From: Ischnura elegans | Lineage: Eukaryota > Arthropoda > Insecta > Odonata > Coenagrionidae | Direction: 5' to 3' | DNA length: 64,000 nucleotides | NCBI RefSeq assembly: GCF_921293095.1 | Contig: NC_060246.1 | Location: forward strand, 133,362,198 to 133,426,197 | In this document: positions 1 through 12,700 of the stretch, piece by piece | Layout of the letters: every line of letters starts with the position of its first letter | Numbering within the stretch: the stretch's first letter is position 1 | Position numbers and translations under genes: made by a program | Notes under the pieces: model-generated | The model's input: the letters and a program-made list of their open reading frames with translations, nothing else | Told to the model about the DNA's origin: nothing | Databases searched by the model: none

Positions 1-639
1 ACAAGAGGAAAGTGATGATAGGAGCTCTTTCAAAGAAATTACAGAGAATTTCAGACCATAAACCGCAGCTAAAGATCCTCAATTCAAATCCAGAGTTGTG
101 TTTATTCTACCAAGTTAATATCAAAACGAGTAAAGGCTAGCAGCCAAAAACCTTGACTTTTTTCCGTTTGATTCCGTACACGATCTCTTTCAGTCAGTGC
201 TCCCTTCACGGCAAGAAAGCATGGCAAGAGTTTCAAAGAGGTATTGAGAGCAACAAGTTGATACAGAAAATATAAAGCCGTAAGATGTTGCAAGGTCACA
301 ATAAATTGAAGAAGAAACTTAAATATGCACATTCAAAATTATAAGCCAATCCTGACACATTTTGAAATCAGTATGGTGGGAGTAAATATTATTTTTTAAC
401 TTCTAGAAAAAATATTTGACTTCGATTTAGGTTTCACTCCACTATCACCGCAAAGAAGTCCGGTACGCATAAAAATATACGAAAAACCTCTATGGAGCAA
501 TTTCACATACATCAGGTCACTCACTCAGTCCTTCAACCTGAAGGTTCGGCTTTGGGTAAGTGACGAAAGAGCTCAATCTAATCTACCAAACAGATCGTCT
601 CACAAAATATGCTACGGAGAAATTAAGCGTTCGGCACCA

Positions 640-800
640 AGAGAACAGAGTTATACATGTAAAAATTAAAAACTACTGCTAACTTTCAGCCTAAATTTCA
701 TCACTTGAATAACAAGGTTCCTGAACACAACGTCAATTTATATTACCCAGGTAGTACGTAGTTGGGTAGGTGGTTAAATTTGAGCGGAAAGTAACCATTG
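640..800 (+). repeat. Diverged direct repeat, copy 1
   Basis: This is similar to 1725-1890. Shared landmarks, in order, are AACAGAG(T/C)TAT, AACTTTCA or GACTTTCA, TTCCTGAACA, ATTACCCAGG(T/C)AGT, GTAGTTGG and TTACCATT or TAACCATT. There is no coding potential. It is an unclassified dispersed repeat. Confidence 0.55.
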
Positions 801-1724
801 GTTTTTGATATTGATACGGTTAAAGAATGACACCGCACTGCAAGCATTTTTTGCGGGGGTGACGATAGCTGTCGTAGTAAGACGGGAGAATAGGGTCATA
901 ATCCAAAACACTTAGGTAAGAATCCAAGCGTACTAAAACGTATTTTTCTGGAGGGGGGGAGCACAAGAGTCTGACAGGCAAACAATTTTATCATTTTTTA
1001 TATTAAAAATAACATGCAACAGTTACTTCACGAAATATTCTCTTTATTTTAATACCACATTCCTTTTTTGATATGAAATGAATGAGGCTGTATAATACAA
1101 AAAACGAAAAGGATGTAATGATAACCATGATAACCGTATTAAAAATCAAGTGTATTTTTAAGCACTTGGGTTGGGCACGTGCCCTCGTGCCCCCACCCAA
1201 AATCCGCCTGCGCTGAAAACTCTTAGGTTTGCCGTAATTTTTTTCATGGAATAATTTGTTGCAAAAAATAATTTGCGATGAAAAGAAAACTAACCCTTAT
1301 CGACTCACATTCCTTCTTGTGTTAGTATTTGTTTATTTGAAATTAAGTCATCTTATTTTAGGGATGAGGGTAGGTATTAATAAAGTAATGAGCTACTCAT
1401 GGCAAGAATGGCATGAATTTCTCTCAGTGCTTATTTAAAAAATCCAAAAGGATATACATCCTTCGAAATACCAACGCAACTGTTTTGGTTTTGATTGGTA
1501 ATTTTATTTTTAGACCGAATACATTTGTATATTTGGATGGAAAACAACTTTCCATAGTCAGAAGCGCAATTTCTTCTATGTAATTGAATCAGAAAAGGCT
1601 ACCGGGGTTCCTGGAAACCTCCCGGGGAAAATATGGCAAAAACTGAATGGAAAAAAGAATACGGAGATTGCGACAGTAACCCGTTGTTGCTTTTGGTGAA
1701 AGTTGAGATGTTTATCCGACAGAA

Positions 1725-1890
1725 GAACAGAGCTATCCATGCTAAAATTATAAACCATTGGTGACTTTCATCCTTTACATGATCACTTTGCACACCGAAC
1801 AAGCTTCCTGAACATTGCATCATTTTCAATTACCCAGGCAGTGGGTAGTTGGTTAAGGGGTAAATTTGCATGAAAAATTACCATTTTTTT
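1725..1890 (+). repeat. Diverged direct repeat, copy 2
   Basis: This is the second copy of the 640-800 repeat, same orientation and same order of landmark words, with small insertions and deletions between them. Confidence 0.55.
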
Positions 1891-3333
1891 TAAATAAAGC
1901 CAAATTCCAGAACGTTGAACTTGACATGTTCGGATGAAGACAGAGTTATTTTCTCCATACCTCATTCTTTTGGATGGAAGTTATGAAGTTTATGAAAGGG
2001 CGACCTACAGAACAGAGCTATTCTGTCCATCTCTTGTCTCTATGTCCTTTGTCCAGTATGTCACGGAGGACACCCCAAGAAGGTCTCTCAACGTCCGCTT
2101 CCTCCTCCCTCCCAACTCATACCACCCTCCCCATCCTCACTCTCATGTTCCGAAGACGTTACTCACCTCCCACCACTCTCCCACCCACCCTCTTCCACTG
2201 CTCCTCCTTCATCTTCCTTCGCTATTTCCTCTTCCTTTTTCTCCTTCGAACAGCATCCCCCTCCTTCCCATTGGCGGCCCCGCGTGTTGCGTGTGGGGAA
2301 ACCATCTTCCAACCCCCCCCCCACCCACTGCTCCCGTCACCGAAGGCGTGTCCTATCCCACCACACACACACACACGCAAGCAGATGACTCCCGACACTC
2401 AAATGAGAGCACGGATTCACGGAGAGGAGAGAAGGCAGAAAACGCCCTCGCAGTACCATCATCCTCTCTTGCCGTTTTAACTTCGTTCCTCCTCGGAGTT
2501 CAGTTGCTCAGTTGCCGGGGTCCGGCCACTCTCTTCATGTGTGTGTGTGTGGGAAAGCACGGCTCCGGATGAATGTAGGGTTCCAGGAGGAGAGACACTT
2601 GAGTTGGCTTTGTCTTGGTGTGAGCTACTCGAGGGACTATCGGACCAGCCTCCGGACTTTATCTCCACTGTTCCCAATTGGACTTCAACGCTCTGATTAC
2701 CACCATCGAGCTACCGCGGACTTCTTGTTAATCAAGTACCTTGACACAGTGGATTTCCATTGTTGATCGGAGTAACCGCACCTTCCCATTGTCAACTGGC
2801 GATATATCCTCGGAGGAATTTTCGCTGTTGCTCAGCTGTACCGAAACTGAGGATTTCCGTGAGCATTATTTTTTTTAGTTTTTTCCTTAAGGGTTTTGAT
2901 TTGATAGAGAAACCATTTTATTGCTTAAATTACGATTCCTGAAAGAATCTGATCTCCTCTCTAGAGACAGTCATCAATCGAGTCAGTTCCATGGAATAAG
3001 GACCAATCCTAGTGAAAAATCGATTCTGACTGAAAGCAGATTATGGGTGGAAATGTTTCATGGTAAGACATTACCTGCGGCACTAACTAGGGTCCCCCAG
3101 CGGATTGTAAACTTAATGTGTCTTAATTTAATAAATATACAATTTGAAGACGGAAAAAACTGACGCGAGTGGAATCGAAATCGTGAAGCGAAGAGGATTC
3201 GTCGGGAAAATTGAATGAGGGAGGAGTGTTCATGCAACATACGGAATTTTTTGGTGACATTTGAGTTTCCGGAAGAGTATCCGTCACGAGATTGATCACA
3301 AGGGGTACGAGTGCTGTCGGCCGCCCAAGTGAC

Positions 3334-3785
3334 ATGGAGGACTGCTTCGGGATCTGCCCCGGGGGCACGCAGCACCAGCACAAGGCACTCCACCGCAACC
3401 CCTTCTCAGCGGATCCACCCTCCATCTCGCCATCCTCCACCCTCTCCTACTCGCCCACCTCCTCCTCCGCCTCCTCGCCCATGCACACTGCCGCCTTCCC
3501 CACCGCCATGCACCAACAACAATATCACCACCAACAATACCAGCACCACCCAACAATGGACTTCTTCTACGCGCCCACCACGGCCTTCCCGCCCACACCG
3601 CCCTCGCCCAACGCGAGCCACCAGCACCTCGGCATGCACCCGTACCACCCCGTGGGGCACCGCAACTTCTCGGGGTCAACCGAGTGGGGCACCTTGGTGC
3701 CGTCGACGCCCAGTCCACCGCTTCAGCAACTGCCCAGGGGAGTGACATGCACGCCGCTGGAACAACTGAACGCCTGTTGCTTACG
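3334..3785 (+). CDS. btn: Mox homeobox gene, coding exon 1
   Basis: The start codon was chosen at 3334 because it has G at -3 and G at +4 and opens with [11 protein letters not shown], resembling the MEOX N-terminus (Met-Glu start, then a LHxNPFS-like stretch). The exon holds 150 codons plus two bases (CG) and ends at the donor ACG|GTAAGG. The composition is Ser/Pro-rich, then His/Gln-rich (CAN repeats around 3505-3560), then Pro-rich. The exon is clearly GC-richer than its surroundings. The open frame extends upstream a little, but without an earlier ATG. Confidence 0.9.
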
Positions 3786-6700
3786 GTAAGGAATTTAGCT
3801 CTATTAACTACAAGGCCTCGGTAGCGCAGTAGGCAGCGCTGTAAGTCTCATAATCTTAAGGTCGTGAGTTCGATCCTCACCCGGGGCAAATATTTTGCTG
3901 ACCTTGGTGGTGATGTGAGTATCTTTCTTGCTTCGTCAAGGGTTTGAGTCCCGCCTGGGAACATTAATTTTTCTCTTTTAGAGATGTGTGAGATTGCGCA
4001 ACAGGTAAGAAAGGACTGAATAGTCGTAATTACGTAAGTTATAAAAAATAGGCACGTATTAACCATTTTATCTAGAATCCAAAAGAAAGGACTTCTCCTT
4101 GCGTCTTCATGCGTCCAGTCTAACCGTAGTCGTGTTTCTGTAAAACGTAGCCGTATAGTCTAACCGTAAACGTATTTCTAAATTTGGCCGGGATGTTGCA
4201 GCTGCCACCCCAAAAAGTTTCCATCCCTACATTTTGCACCCTTTGCTGTGGGTGGTATTTGAGAATCCAATTCCCTGGTTTAAGCTTTGGCCATCGCGGG
4301 TAACAAATACCACCCACAATGAAGAAGTGGCCTTTGAGCATCCTTCCATGATTAATTTTTGGTTAAAATTTGGGACATTGGATAGTGCTCCTCGGAAGGT
4401 TATTCCACCACAAAATAATTTTTTAAAAATTCTCTCATGGCCAAGAAAAATATTCGATACTAAAAACTTGATCGCAAAATTTTTGGGCGGAATAAAAAGG
4501 GGTGTGAACTAATGAGGTGGCAACAATAATCCCTCGCCATCCCTCTAATGCAGAACCCAACACCAATGCAGAACCCCTGGCAGTCTTTGTCAGCCCAAAT
4601 AGTAAAACCAAAACTACGTTACCTATTACAGAAAATAGTTTCATAAACAAAGATCAGTCACGCAAACCAATCCAGTTTACATTTAGCAACCCCAAAGTGA
4701 ATCCAACCATGAAAAATTATCCCGAAGTTTACAGCAATTGAAGAATTTTGTAAATAAGTATACGAGTATAAATACGAGAGAATTTCCATAATTTGCACAT
4801 AATTATGATATGACGGTAATGCATTTCTAGGTCACTTCCATTTTGAACGACGCCTCTTATACTTTTGCTCATAGCTATTATTAACCCTTATAGCCTAAAA
4901 TATGATTCCGAGTACCTTTATACAGAAATTATAACAAAAGAAAGAATGAACATCATACCTTTAGGCTTCATGGAAGCATATGCCATTAACTAAAGACACA
5001 TTGTGTGAATATTTTCTGTCTGACTACTATGGACCTCCAGATTAAGGTGTCCCCCGAGCTTCTAATCCTCTAGAAACCTACCTAAAGAAACTAAAGTCGA
5101 TAGTTCTTAAGGCCTGGTTACACGGTACAATAGCGCGTGGGAGTTGATGTCTAAATTTATGAGAGCTTAAATGAACGTAAAAATGCAGAATGTAAACACT
5201 GAACTTGTGCGAATCCATTTACAGAAAATAGAACCACTTCTAACTTGGTTCGTGCAATCGTAAGTTTTCCGTTCCGATCCAACAAAATCGTTCATGCATG
5301 TAGACATTAACCTGTGTGGGTCAATTTACCGCTGAACCAAGTCTTTGGAACCATGTGTTTCACTTAATTGGCCGAGTGCACTCACTATTCACAACACTCA
5401 GAATGACGACAGTAAAGTTACGAATGAATCTTTACGATGATATATGGTTGGAAGAAACACAATATTTTTTGTGAAAAAAGGAGCTTCGGTTGATCTAATT
5501 TTTATCACCATAATTAGTCAACAATACTAAGATTGTTTTGACGCAGCTCTCCATTCCTCTCTCCTACCCGCTAGCCTTTTCATAGCAACGTATTTCTTCT
5601 CATTTAAATCCTTCATAATCTGTCTTAGTCTCAGTCGAGGCCGTTTCTTGCCCTTCTCTCTTTCCACCAGCCCTACGGTTGTCTTCATCAGGCTATCATG
5701 CCTAAAAATGTGGCCAACTAAGTTTTCCCGTCTTCTGCTTAAGGTTTTTAGGAGGCTTCTATTTTCTCCCACTCTTGTTAGCACTTCCTCGTTACCAACA
5801 CGGTCAATCCATTTTATCTTTAATCGCATGCTAGGTTATGAATGAATATTTACGATTTTGTATGGTTGGAAGAAGCACAATAACTTTTTTGTGAGAAATG
5901 GAGCTTTGGTTGTTGATCTAATTTTATCACCATAATTTAAGATTGGTTTGACGCAGCTCTCCATTCCTCTCTTCAATACGCTAGTCTTTTCATAGCGACC
6001 AATTTCTTCTCTTTTACGCCATTTAAAACCTGCCCTATGTAACTCAGTCGAGGCCGTCCCTTGCCCTTCTTCCCTTCCACCTGTCCTTTTACGATTGTTT
6101 TCATCAGGCCATCATGTCTCATAGTGTGGCCAACTAAGTTGTCGCGTCTTCTCCTTACTGTTTTTAGACGATACAATTTATATGAAAGTATTTTCATCCC
6201 TCGCAGCAGACACGAGAGGCAATACACGCACCCACTCATCCGCCAGACGTCGCTGCGGCACGGAGGGGGAGCGGGGACCACGGTGGCCGCCCACGAGGAA
6301 GACGACCACACCCGAGTATCCCCGAGGGAAGACCACTACCCCCTGCAGGGCCAGGACCCATACGCCCAGCAGTCTGCAATCTACTGCAGGATACAGAAGC
6401 AGAATGAGGATGGGCGAGGACCAGCGGCCGCAGAGGGCCATGGGTTCGCCCTCCAGCGCTGCGGCATCCAAGCAGCCGCACAGGTGAACTAAGGGCTGAA
6501 CATTTACTTTCATAACCTACCTTTCCGTGAAGAGTTCTCGAGATCGTCACCGTGTCAGGAACTGTATTACTACCGATTTTTCGATTTCCGACTCGGCCAT
6601 CGACCACAGGGCTATGAGTGTCGAATGAGAATTTTGTCCTGCTTACATACAGTTTATAAGCAGAGTATATAAGCAGATCAAAATTCTCACTCGAAAATCA

Positions 6701-9700
6701 GGCCCTAAGAACGATTGCCGAGTCGGACATCGGAACGTCGGCAGTAATGCAGTTTCTGACCCGGTGGCGATACCGAGACCTCTTCACGCAGTCTATACGC
6801 CGGGAAAGCAGCAAATCTTTCTTCACCTGCCTTACCGTCCTCGGTGGCGGCGGGTGAAGTCCTCGCTTGCCAAACCGAAGGTCCAGGGTCCCGCCTGAGT
6901 AGGTTTTTTTTATCTAAAGGATGGGTGTTAGCGATCGACGTACGTAATTATTAGTTATATGCCCTTCCGCTTTTTTTCGGGGCGATGAAGATAAATATAA
7001 AATAATTTAGGTTAATAAAAGATAATATAAATAAATAACGTCTTCCCAAAAGGGAGGCTGTTTCTTTGAACTGTACATTAACCGGAAGGCGTTGACCCAC
7101 CGCGTCATCATGTCTCAGGGACGGGAGAAATTCAACTATCACCCTGAAGCACTAATGAATACTTCAGTGTTAAACTAGATCCACAAGGAAAGAGAACTTG
7201 AGAACATAATAAGTTATGTAAAGGCTACTTCTCCTCCTTAATTTTTATTTCCCAAGAATTGAATACCGCTAAGTCAACCAGACGAAAGGAAAGAAGTATC
7301 GGTATAAAAAATACTACCATTTCTTTCATTTCTTGGGAGTGGAACACCACCCATCATGAAACCTCACGAAAATGATCGACCAAGGGAAGCTCATGGAACA
7401 TAAACTCCAGCGCCTAAGCTAAAGACAAAACTATTATAAGGATATGTTGTAGCCAAAATAGAGAAGTAAAAGATATAATTTCCGATCTAAATTAGTGGTA
7501 ACAGAAATAGGGTGAAACTCAAATAAGGAAATGAAGATAAAGGTTAAAAACCGAGATTGCCGACAGTATAGAACTGTTACTTTCTCCCCACACCCCCGCA
7601 AAAGAACAACTATTGCACGCACCTATTCACATTCTCATTCCAAATTGTGACTACTATTCTTTGCTCTTTTCTGAAACTTTCTAAACATTCGTAAAATTTG
7701 AAATATTCAATTAAAAAAAATACGTAAAATTTAATTATTTAATTTTTACGCTTCAGGGTGACGGTGACGATGACATAGTTCGTAGTTGACAAGTAACGGT
7801 GCATTAACGACTTAAATATTAAGAATCAAAGTGCATTTAAAATTAATTTTTCGCTAGAAGTTCTTCAAGACGCAAATGTAATGATACTTTGTAATGCTAT
7901 GACGCAAATGGAATCACACTAAAATCTATTTCAAATTAACGTTTTAACCATATGACAATTTTGCCTACATAATATATAATAGTGTGGGGTGTTGCTTATT
8001 TTTTATTTTTTGCTCAGATTTTTTATTTCTACCTCTTAAAATGTGATGTGGGGTGCATAATGGATATCCTAAAAATTTCAGCTCGATTTTTTAGCATTTA
8101 GAGATCGCTAATGCAATAGCATTTAATTTTCCCGATTTTTTAACATCATTTTCAGGGGTAACGCACAATTTTATAGTTTACAGGGACCAAAATTCGCTCC
8201 ATTTTAACGTTCGCTCAACAGTTTTCCAGGAATACAATACTTTTCCGCGAGCTGCAAGCGCGCGTCACGCCCCTGACGGCGAGTTGGTCGCTCGCAGGCC
8301 GCATTCACGGTCAGCGACCGTCATTGCCTTACGCCCCTGGCGCCTTCCCGAACGAAAGTCGACGGAAGAAGGGAGGAGTCGAATACTATGTTGACGTTAT
8401 TTATACCGCGTGATTGCTGTAGTTTATCCTTCATAATAAATAAAGCACTGTTCTTCGAACCTAATGTATGATAAAAAAAGGAAATTTTAAGGCTAAAAAT
8501 CCTTTAAAAAAATAGATGAGCACCCCATAGCACATTTTAAGAGGTAGAATTAAAAATCCGAGAAAAAATAGCAACACCCCAATGTTGTGTCTCCAACACA
8601 GCTAGCCGTTCCCCGAACAAGAAGGCACGAGTATTAGAATACAGTGTTCTACAGTCGGCCTCTAGATGTGCTGCCTACCTTCACGCATGTAGATGAGTTT
8701 AGAAAAGTCGCCACTCGCGTCGCTGACGGGGAGAGCCATAGGCGGATTTAGGGTGGGGGAACGTGCACCCTCCCAGACGCTTAAAAAATAGACAAGATTT
8801 TTAATATAGTTACCATTAAGTCCGATTTATTTAGCATATTACGGTGCCTAAATCATTTACTTTAATATTAATAACTTCCATATAAAAATAAAGAGAATAT
8901 TTTCTACAGTTATCGCTGCATTTTGTTTTAAATCTCAAAAATGAGACGACCTCTCTATCTCTTGTGCCCCCTCCCTCCAGAAAAAAATCCTGAATCCGTC
9001 CCTGGGGAGAGCGATCCCCATTTCATAAAGAAATGAGCTGTAAGTAGGGCCGCTTACGGAAATATATAAATTTGTTGATGTGACCTATCGAATTCATAGT
9101 TTTTAAATAATATTCCTCACGATCATAAATCATCATCACTGCTGTAAGTAAATTTTCCATTTGGTGGAATGCTCTCTTCGCCTGAGCTATTCTGCTGAGA
9201 ATTTCTTTCTTGCCTCTCCCATCGTTAGTTATCCTGCTTCCCAAATAGCGGAATTCATCCACCTCTAGCAGATTTTGTTTCAATGGCAATCATAAATATT
9301 ACAGTGAAAATATATAAAATAAATGGATCGCTCTCATCTCATCGCCGCGCTTCTGGCAATTTTTGAAAACCGTAGTAGAACCGAAACAGCAATCAAGTTT
9401 GAACGGGACGGACTGATACCTCCTCAATGTAGTCCCTGCGTATAGACCAATCAATTAGGGTCAGCAATGTGAAGAGATTAAAAATAAAGAGAAGTCTCCG
9501 ATAAAAATTTTATCATCCTAAATGTAGTAAGCTCTGTATGGACTCAACATCGGAGCCACAAAGTTTTCAGTGGAATGACGTCCCGTTTTCCGGAAATTCT
9601 ATTCTTCTGGAGTGACATTAATCGAAATTTTCAAAGTTCTGACGCCCGTTTCGAGGTTCATTTTCGTGACACGGAAATTCCGTGGACTTCCTTTGATATA

Positions 9701-12700
9701 GCAATTCACGAAGTTGCTTTTCATGGATATCGCTCTATTGGACTGGTTAAACAGCGGATCTTAGCAATTTTAATTCGTAGCAGTGGACACTCAAGAGAAA
9801 CTTCGTCTAGATAAGCATCAAATCCAATTAGCTTATCGAGGGAACTGATCTCCATTTTCATGGGATTACGACGACATGACCGCGCGCACCCTAGCTCAGT
9901 AATGAATTCGACCAAGACCAAAGTTAATCTAGATAGCACAGACCAGTTTGATGAAATGGAAGCTGAAAACGGAGTAAAATCCTCATTTCAACCACTTATA
10001 CATACTCTACTCCTACGACTTCAACTTCTACGAACACCAATTCGTCGTAATCGATGATTTGTATCAGAGCTGAATGCCTGCACCGCAAAAAAATTGAATC
10101 GCGACGGCAGTTGGGTAATTTTCCAGTTTAATTTCTTACATATACCAATATCATTCATTGGATACAAAAAGCGGTGGAAGTACTGGTACTTTACATTGAG
10201 AACCATTGATTATATATGTAAACAAATCGTTTTCGCCTAATTTGAAAAAAATGTCCCCATTACCCACCACGGTTTACTAATGGATTCATACTCGAGATGT
10301 TTACTCGACTTTTGATGATGAATTTTGATTTATTGGCAAACGATTATTCTGTTATTCTGTAAATTATTAGGACACGGTGTTGCCCAAAGCTATTACTTTT
10401 ATTGAACCCGCTAAATGTAGCATAAGGTGCGATATCATATTATAAATATTAGACTTGAATTTAGTGTACTGGACAACAGTTATTCCTCTCGTTAACTTAA
10501 GGTATCCCGAATGGGATGAAGCCCGGAATGAGAGTTCAAATATATTTTCCGAATACTTATTACCTTCTGTTTCACAAATTTTAGTTAAAAAATTACTAAA
10601 CCTTGTTTACTTCTAATTTGATTGCTTCCGAGAATACATGCTAAAACTAGGATGCAGTGCGACATAGAACTTAAAATTTATAATCGCAAATATCTGACCG
10701 CCAAACACTGTACACAGGGTAATTACTTCAGAACACAATCTATATTCCTTGTTATTATAGATCAAACATGTTACTTGTATTTAAAAATTAGAGCTTCTTC
10801 GTCTTTTATTGAGTTGAATATTTTCCAAAATAAGTTTTTGAGTGGGCTAAGTCTTCATGTTGGAGTGTTGTATCGTAAAACGTGAGTCGATGGCACTAGG
10901 GACATTGTTTTACCACATATTTTTCGGAATAAATTGCGATACCAGAAAAGGCTTGCCAATTGGAATCGGTATTATAGATAACATTTGTTCTCCGAATCAT
11001 TAGCTTCTACATTTTTTAATCTAGACAAAAAATGCAAACGAAATTGTAATTTTTCTAGTCAGGTTTATCGTATTTTTGAATTATAAGCATCAGTTGTTAT
11101 GAATAATGGCATTTTAACCTCAAGATGTCACCTTTACCTACGTCCATTTGAGTGGCGTAACTAGGAATATGCTTTTAGTGGAGATGGGATGGCCTGAGGT
11201 GGCGACTCCCCCCCTCCCCCAGGCTACGGGGGGACCGGGGAAATTTTTGAAAAATTACATGCCCGAAATACATTTTACATCATTTTGTCACTTAAAATTT
11301 AACTGAAAGCAGATGAAGTCAAAATTAGACAATATCTTTAAGTATTTTTTTGTTTATCTGAGGCTTTGAGGAGGGATCTATCCCCCTCATCCCCTCCATA
11401 GTTACGCCACTGGTCCATTTGATTCCTTTGTTTACTTAAAGCGCTCCCCTCCAAAGTCTCTTCCGCATTTTTCTCTGGGTGCACTCAACAAAGTGAAAAA
11501 AATGTGGCAAAATGAGGCACTCTACATACATACTACCCCGAAAGCCAACTCAATGGGGCGTGTGGCGTTGGGTGGTAGCCGTTAAAAAATAAAAAGGAAA
11601 TGCTTTGTTGACTAGGATATTCGACATCTTGGTGACGCATTTGAACCTGATCATTGTGTTGTGTTTCTTGAGGGCTCTCGTGATATTTTCCGTAGTACCG
11701 TTGACGTAAGGTAGGATAGCGTAAGTTGGGTAACACCATTAAAGTCCATTATTGTTTGGTAGAAAAACAAATTCCCATACCTATCCATTCAGTTAAATAT
11801 CTCCCGTTTCTGTAAGACCTGGAAATGTAGTGGGGTTCTCATATGATGTTCTCTGTGTCGCTCGGAAATATGTCGATTCTCAATTGCTCAAGCAACCAAA
11901 ATGCGCAGACGAGTGAAACCTTTCCATTATAGAAAATAAAAGAATATAACTTTGTGAGGTCCATTTGTATATTTAAATAGATACGATTAGGTTTTCATAG
12001 CATTGCTTCATAAAATTGTCATGAAACCCTGATCGTCCTTATTTAAATATACAAACGAACCTATCAAATTTTAATTCTTTAATTCTTCATTTGTGTATCG
12101 CTGGACTCTGAAGGCCGTTTTACACGAGGCACGAAATTGCACAATCTTTCATGTGTACGAAGACGCAGTCAAAATTGCGTCGTTTAAAGCGGTTAATTGC
12201 TATAACACATGCGAGAATGCGTGGACGTGAGACGGAAAAATAGCCCCAGTTCTAATTTCGTCCATGCATTCGCTTAATTACACACCATTTTAGAAAATAA
12301 TGCAGTTCTAACCTGCGAAATTCCGTGCCCCGTGTAAAAAGGCCTTGATAAACATCCTCAACAAAATTAGGGTCTAGTATCTCATTTTTATCGTTTTTTT
12401 TCCGCACAGGGTCCACTGAGGACGCCAAGTGCGACAATCAACTGCCACCCATTATTAGAGGATGAAACGGTTCCCTCTGTGCCTCCACACGAAGAAGACG
12501 GGGAGGAAGGAGAAGGGGAAGATGAAGACGGAGCTGGAATGGGTCGGGGAGACTGCAGTGGAGAACTCCCGGGGGAGCCACCGCGTCTCTCGCCGGGAGT
12601 CGAAGGAGGAAGAGCCGGGGAGCTGATCCGTCCGCTGGACTACGCACAGCCCCTCGGCTACCTCGACGGGTGCCAGAGGTCGTCCTCAGAGACGGGCGCC

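Larger units (their letters stand above)
1..3333. other. Upstream region of the Mox gene, no coding exon recognised
   Basis: No protein-coding exon is recognised here. The first 1.9 kb is AT-rich and carries two copies of a diverged direct repeat (about 640-800 and 1725-1890). From about 2080 to 2650 the sequence becomes GC- and pyrimidine-rich, with short CA/TG runs (2364-2380, 2537-2550) and a C-run at 2316-2326. This is a plausible position for the promoter and 5' leader, but no TATA box or clear start site is visible. ATGGTAAGA at 3058-3066 could be a 5' UTR splice donor; this is speculative. Confidence 0.4.

Noticed and set aside
1934-2572. 212-codon plus-strand open frame upstream of Mox
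   Set aside because: The translation is Pro/Ser/Leu/His-rich from pyrimidine-rich DNA and overlapping frames are also open; it fits a 5' leader or low-complexity DNA better than a gene.
3296-3748. Long minus-strand frames opposite Mox exon 1
   Set aside because: They are antisense shadows of the GC-rich exon and give Arg/Gly/Trp-rich nonsense.
5527-6311. Possible intact retrotransposon gene on the minus strand
   Set aside because: Only the C-terminal tail is present, in two tandem truncated copies; the upper part of the second frame is antisense to Mox exon 2.
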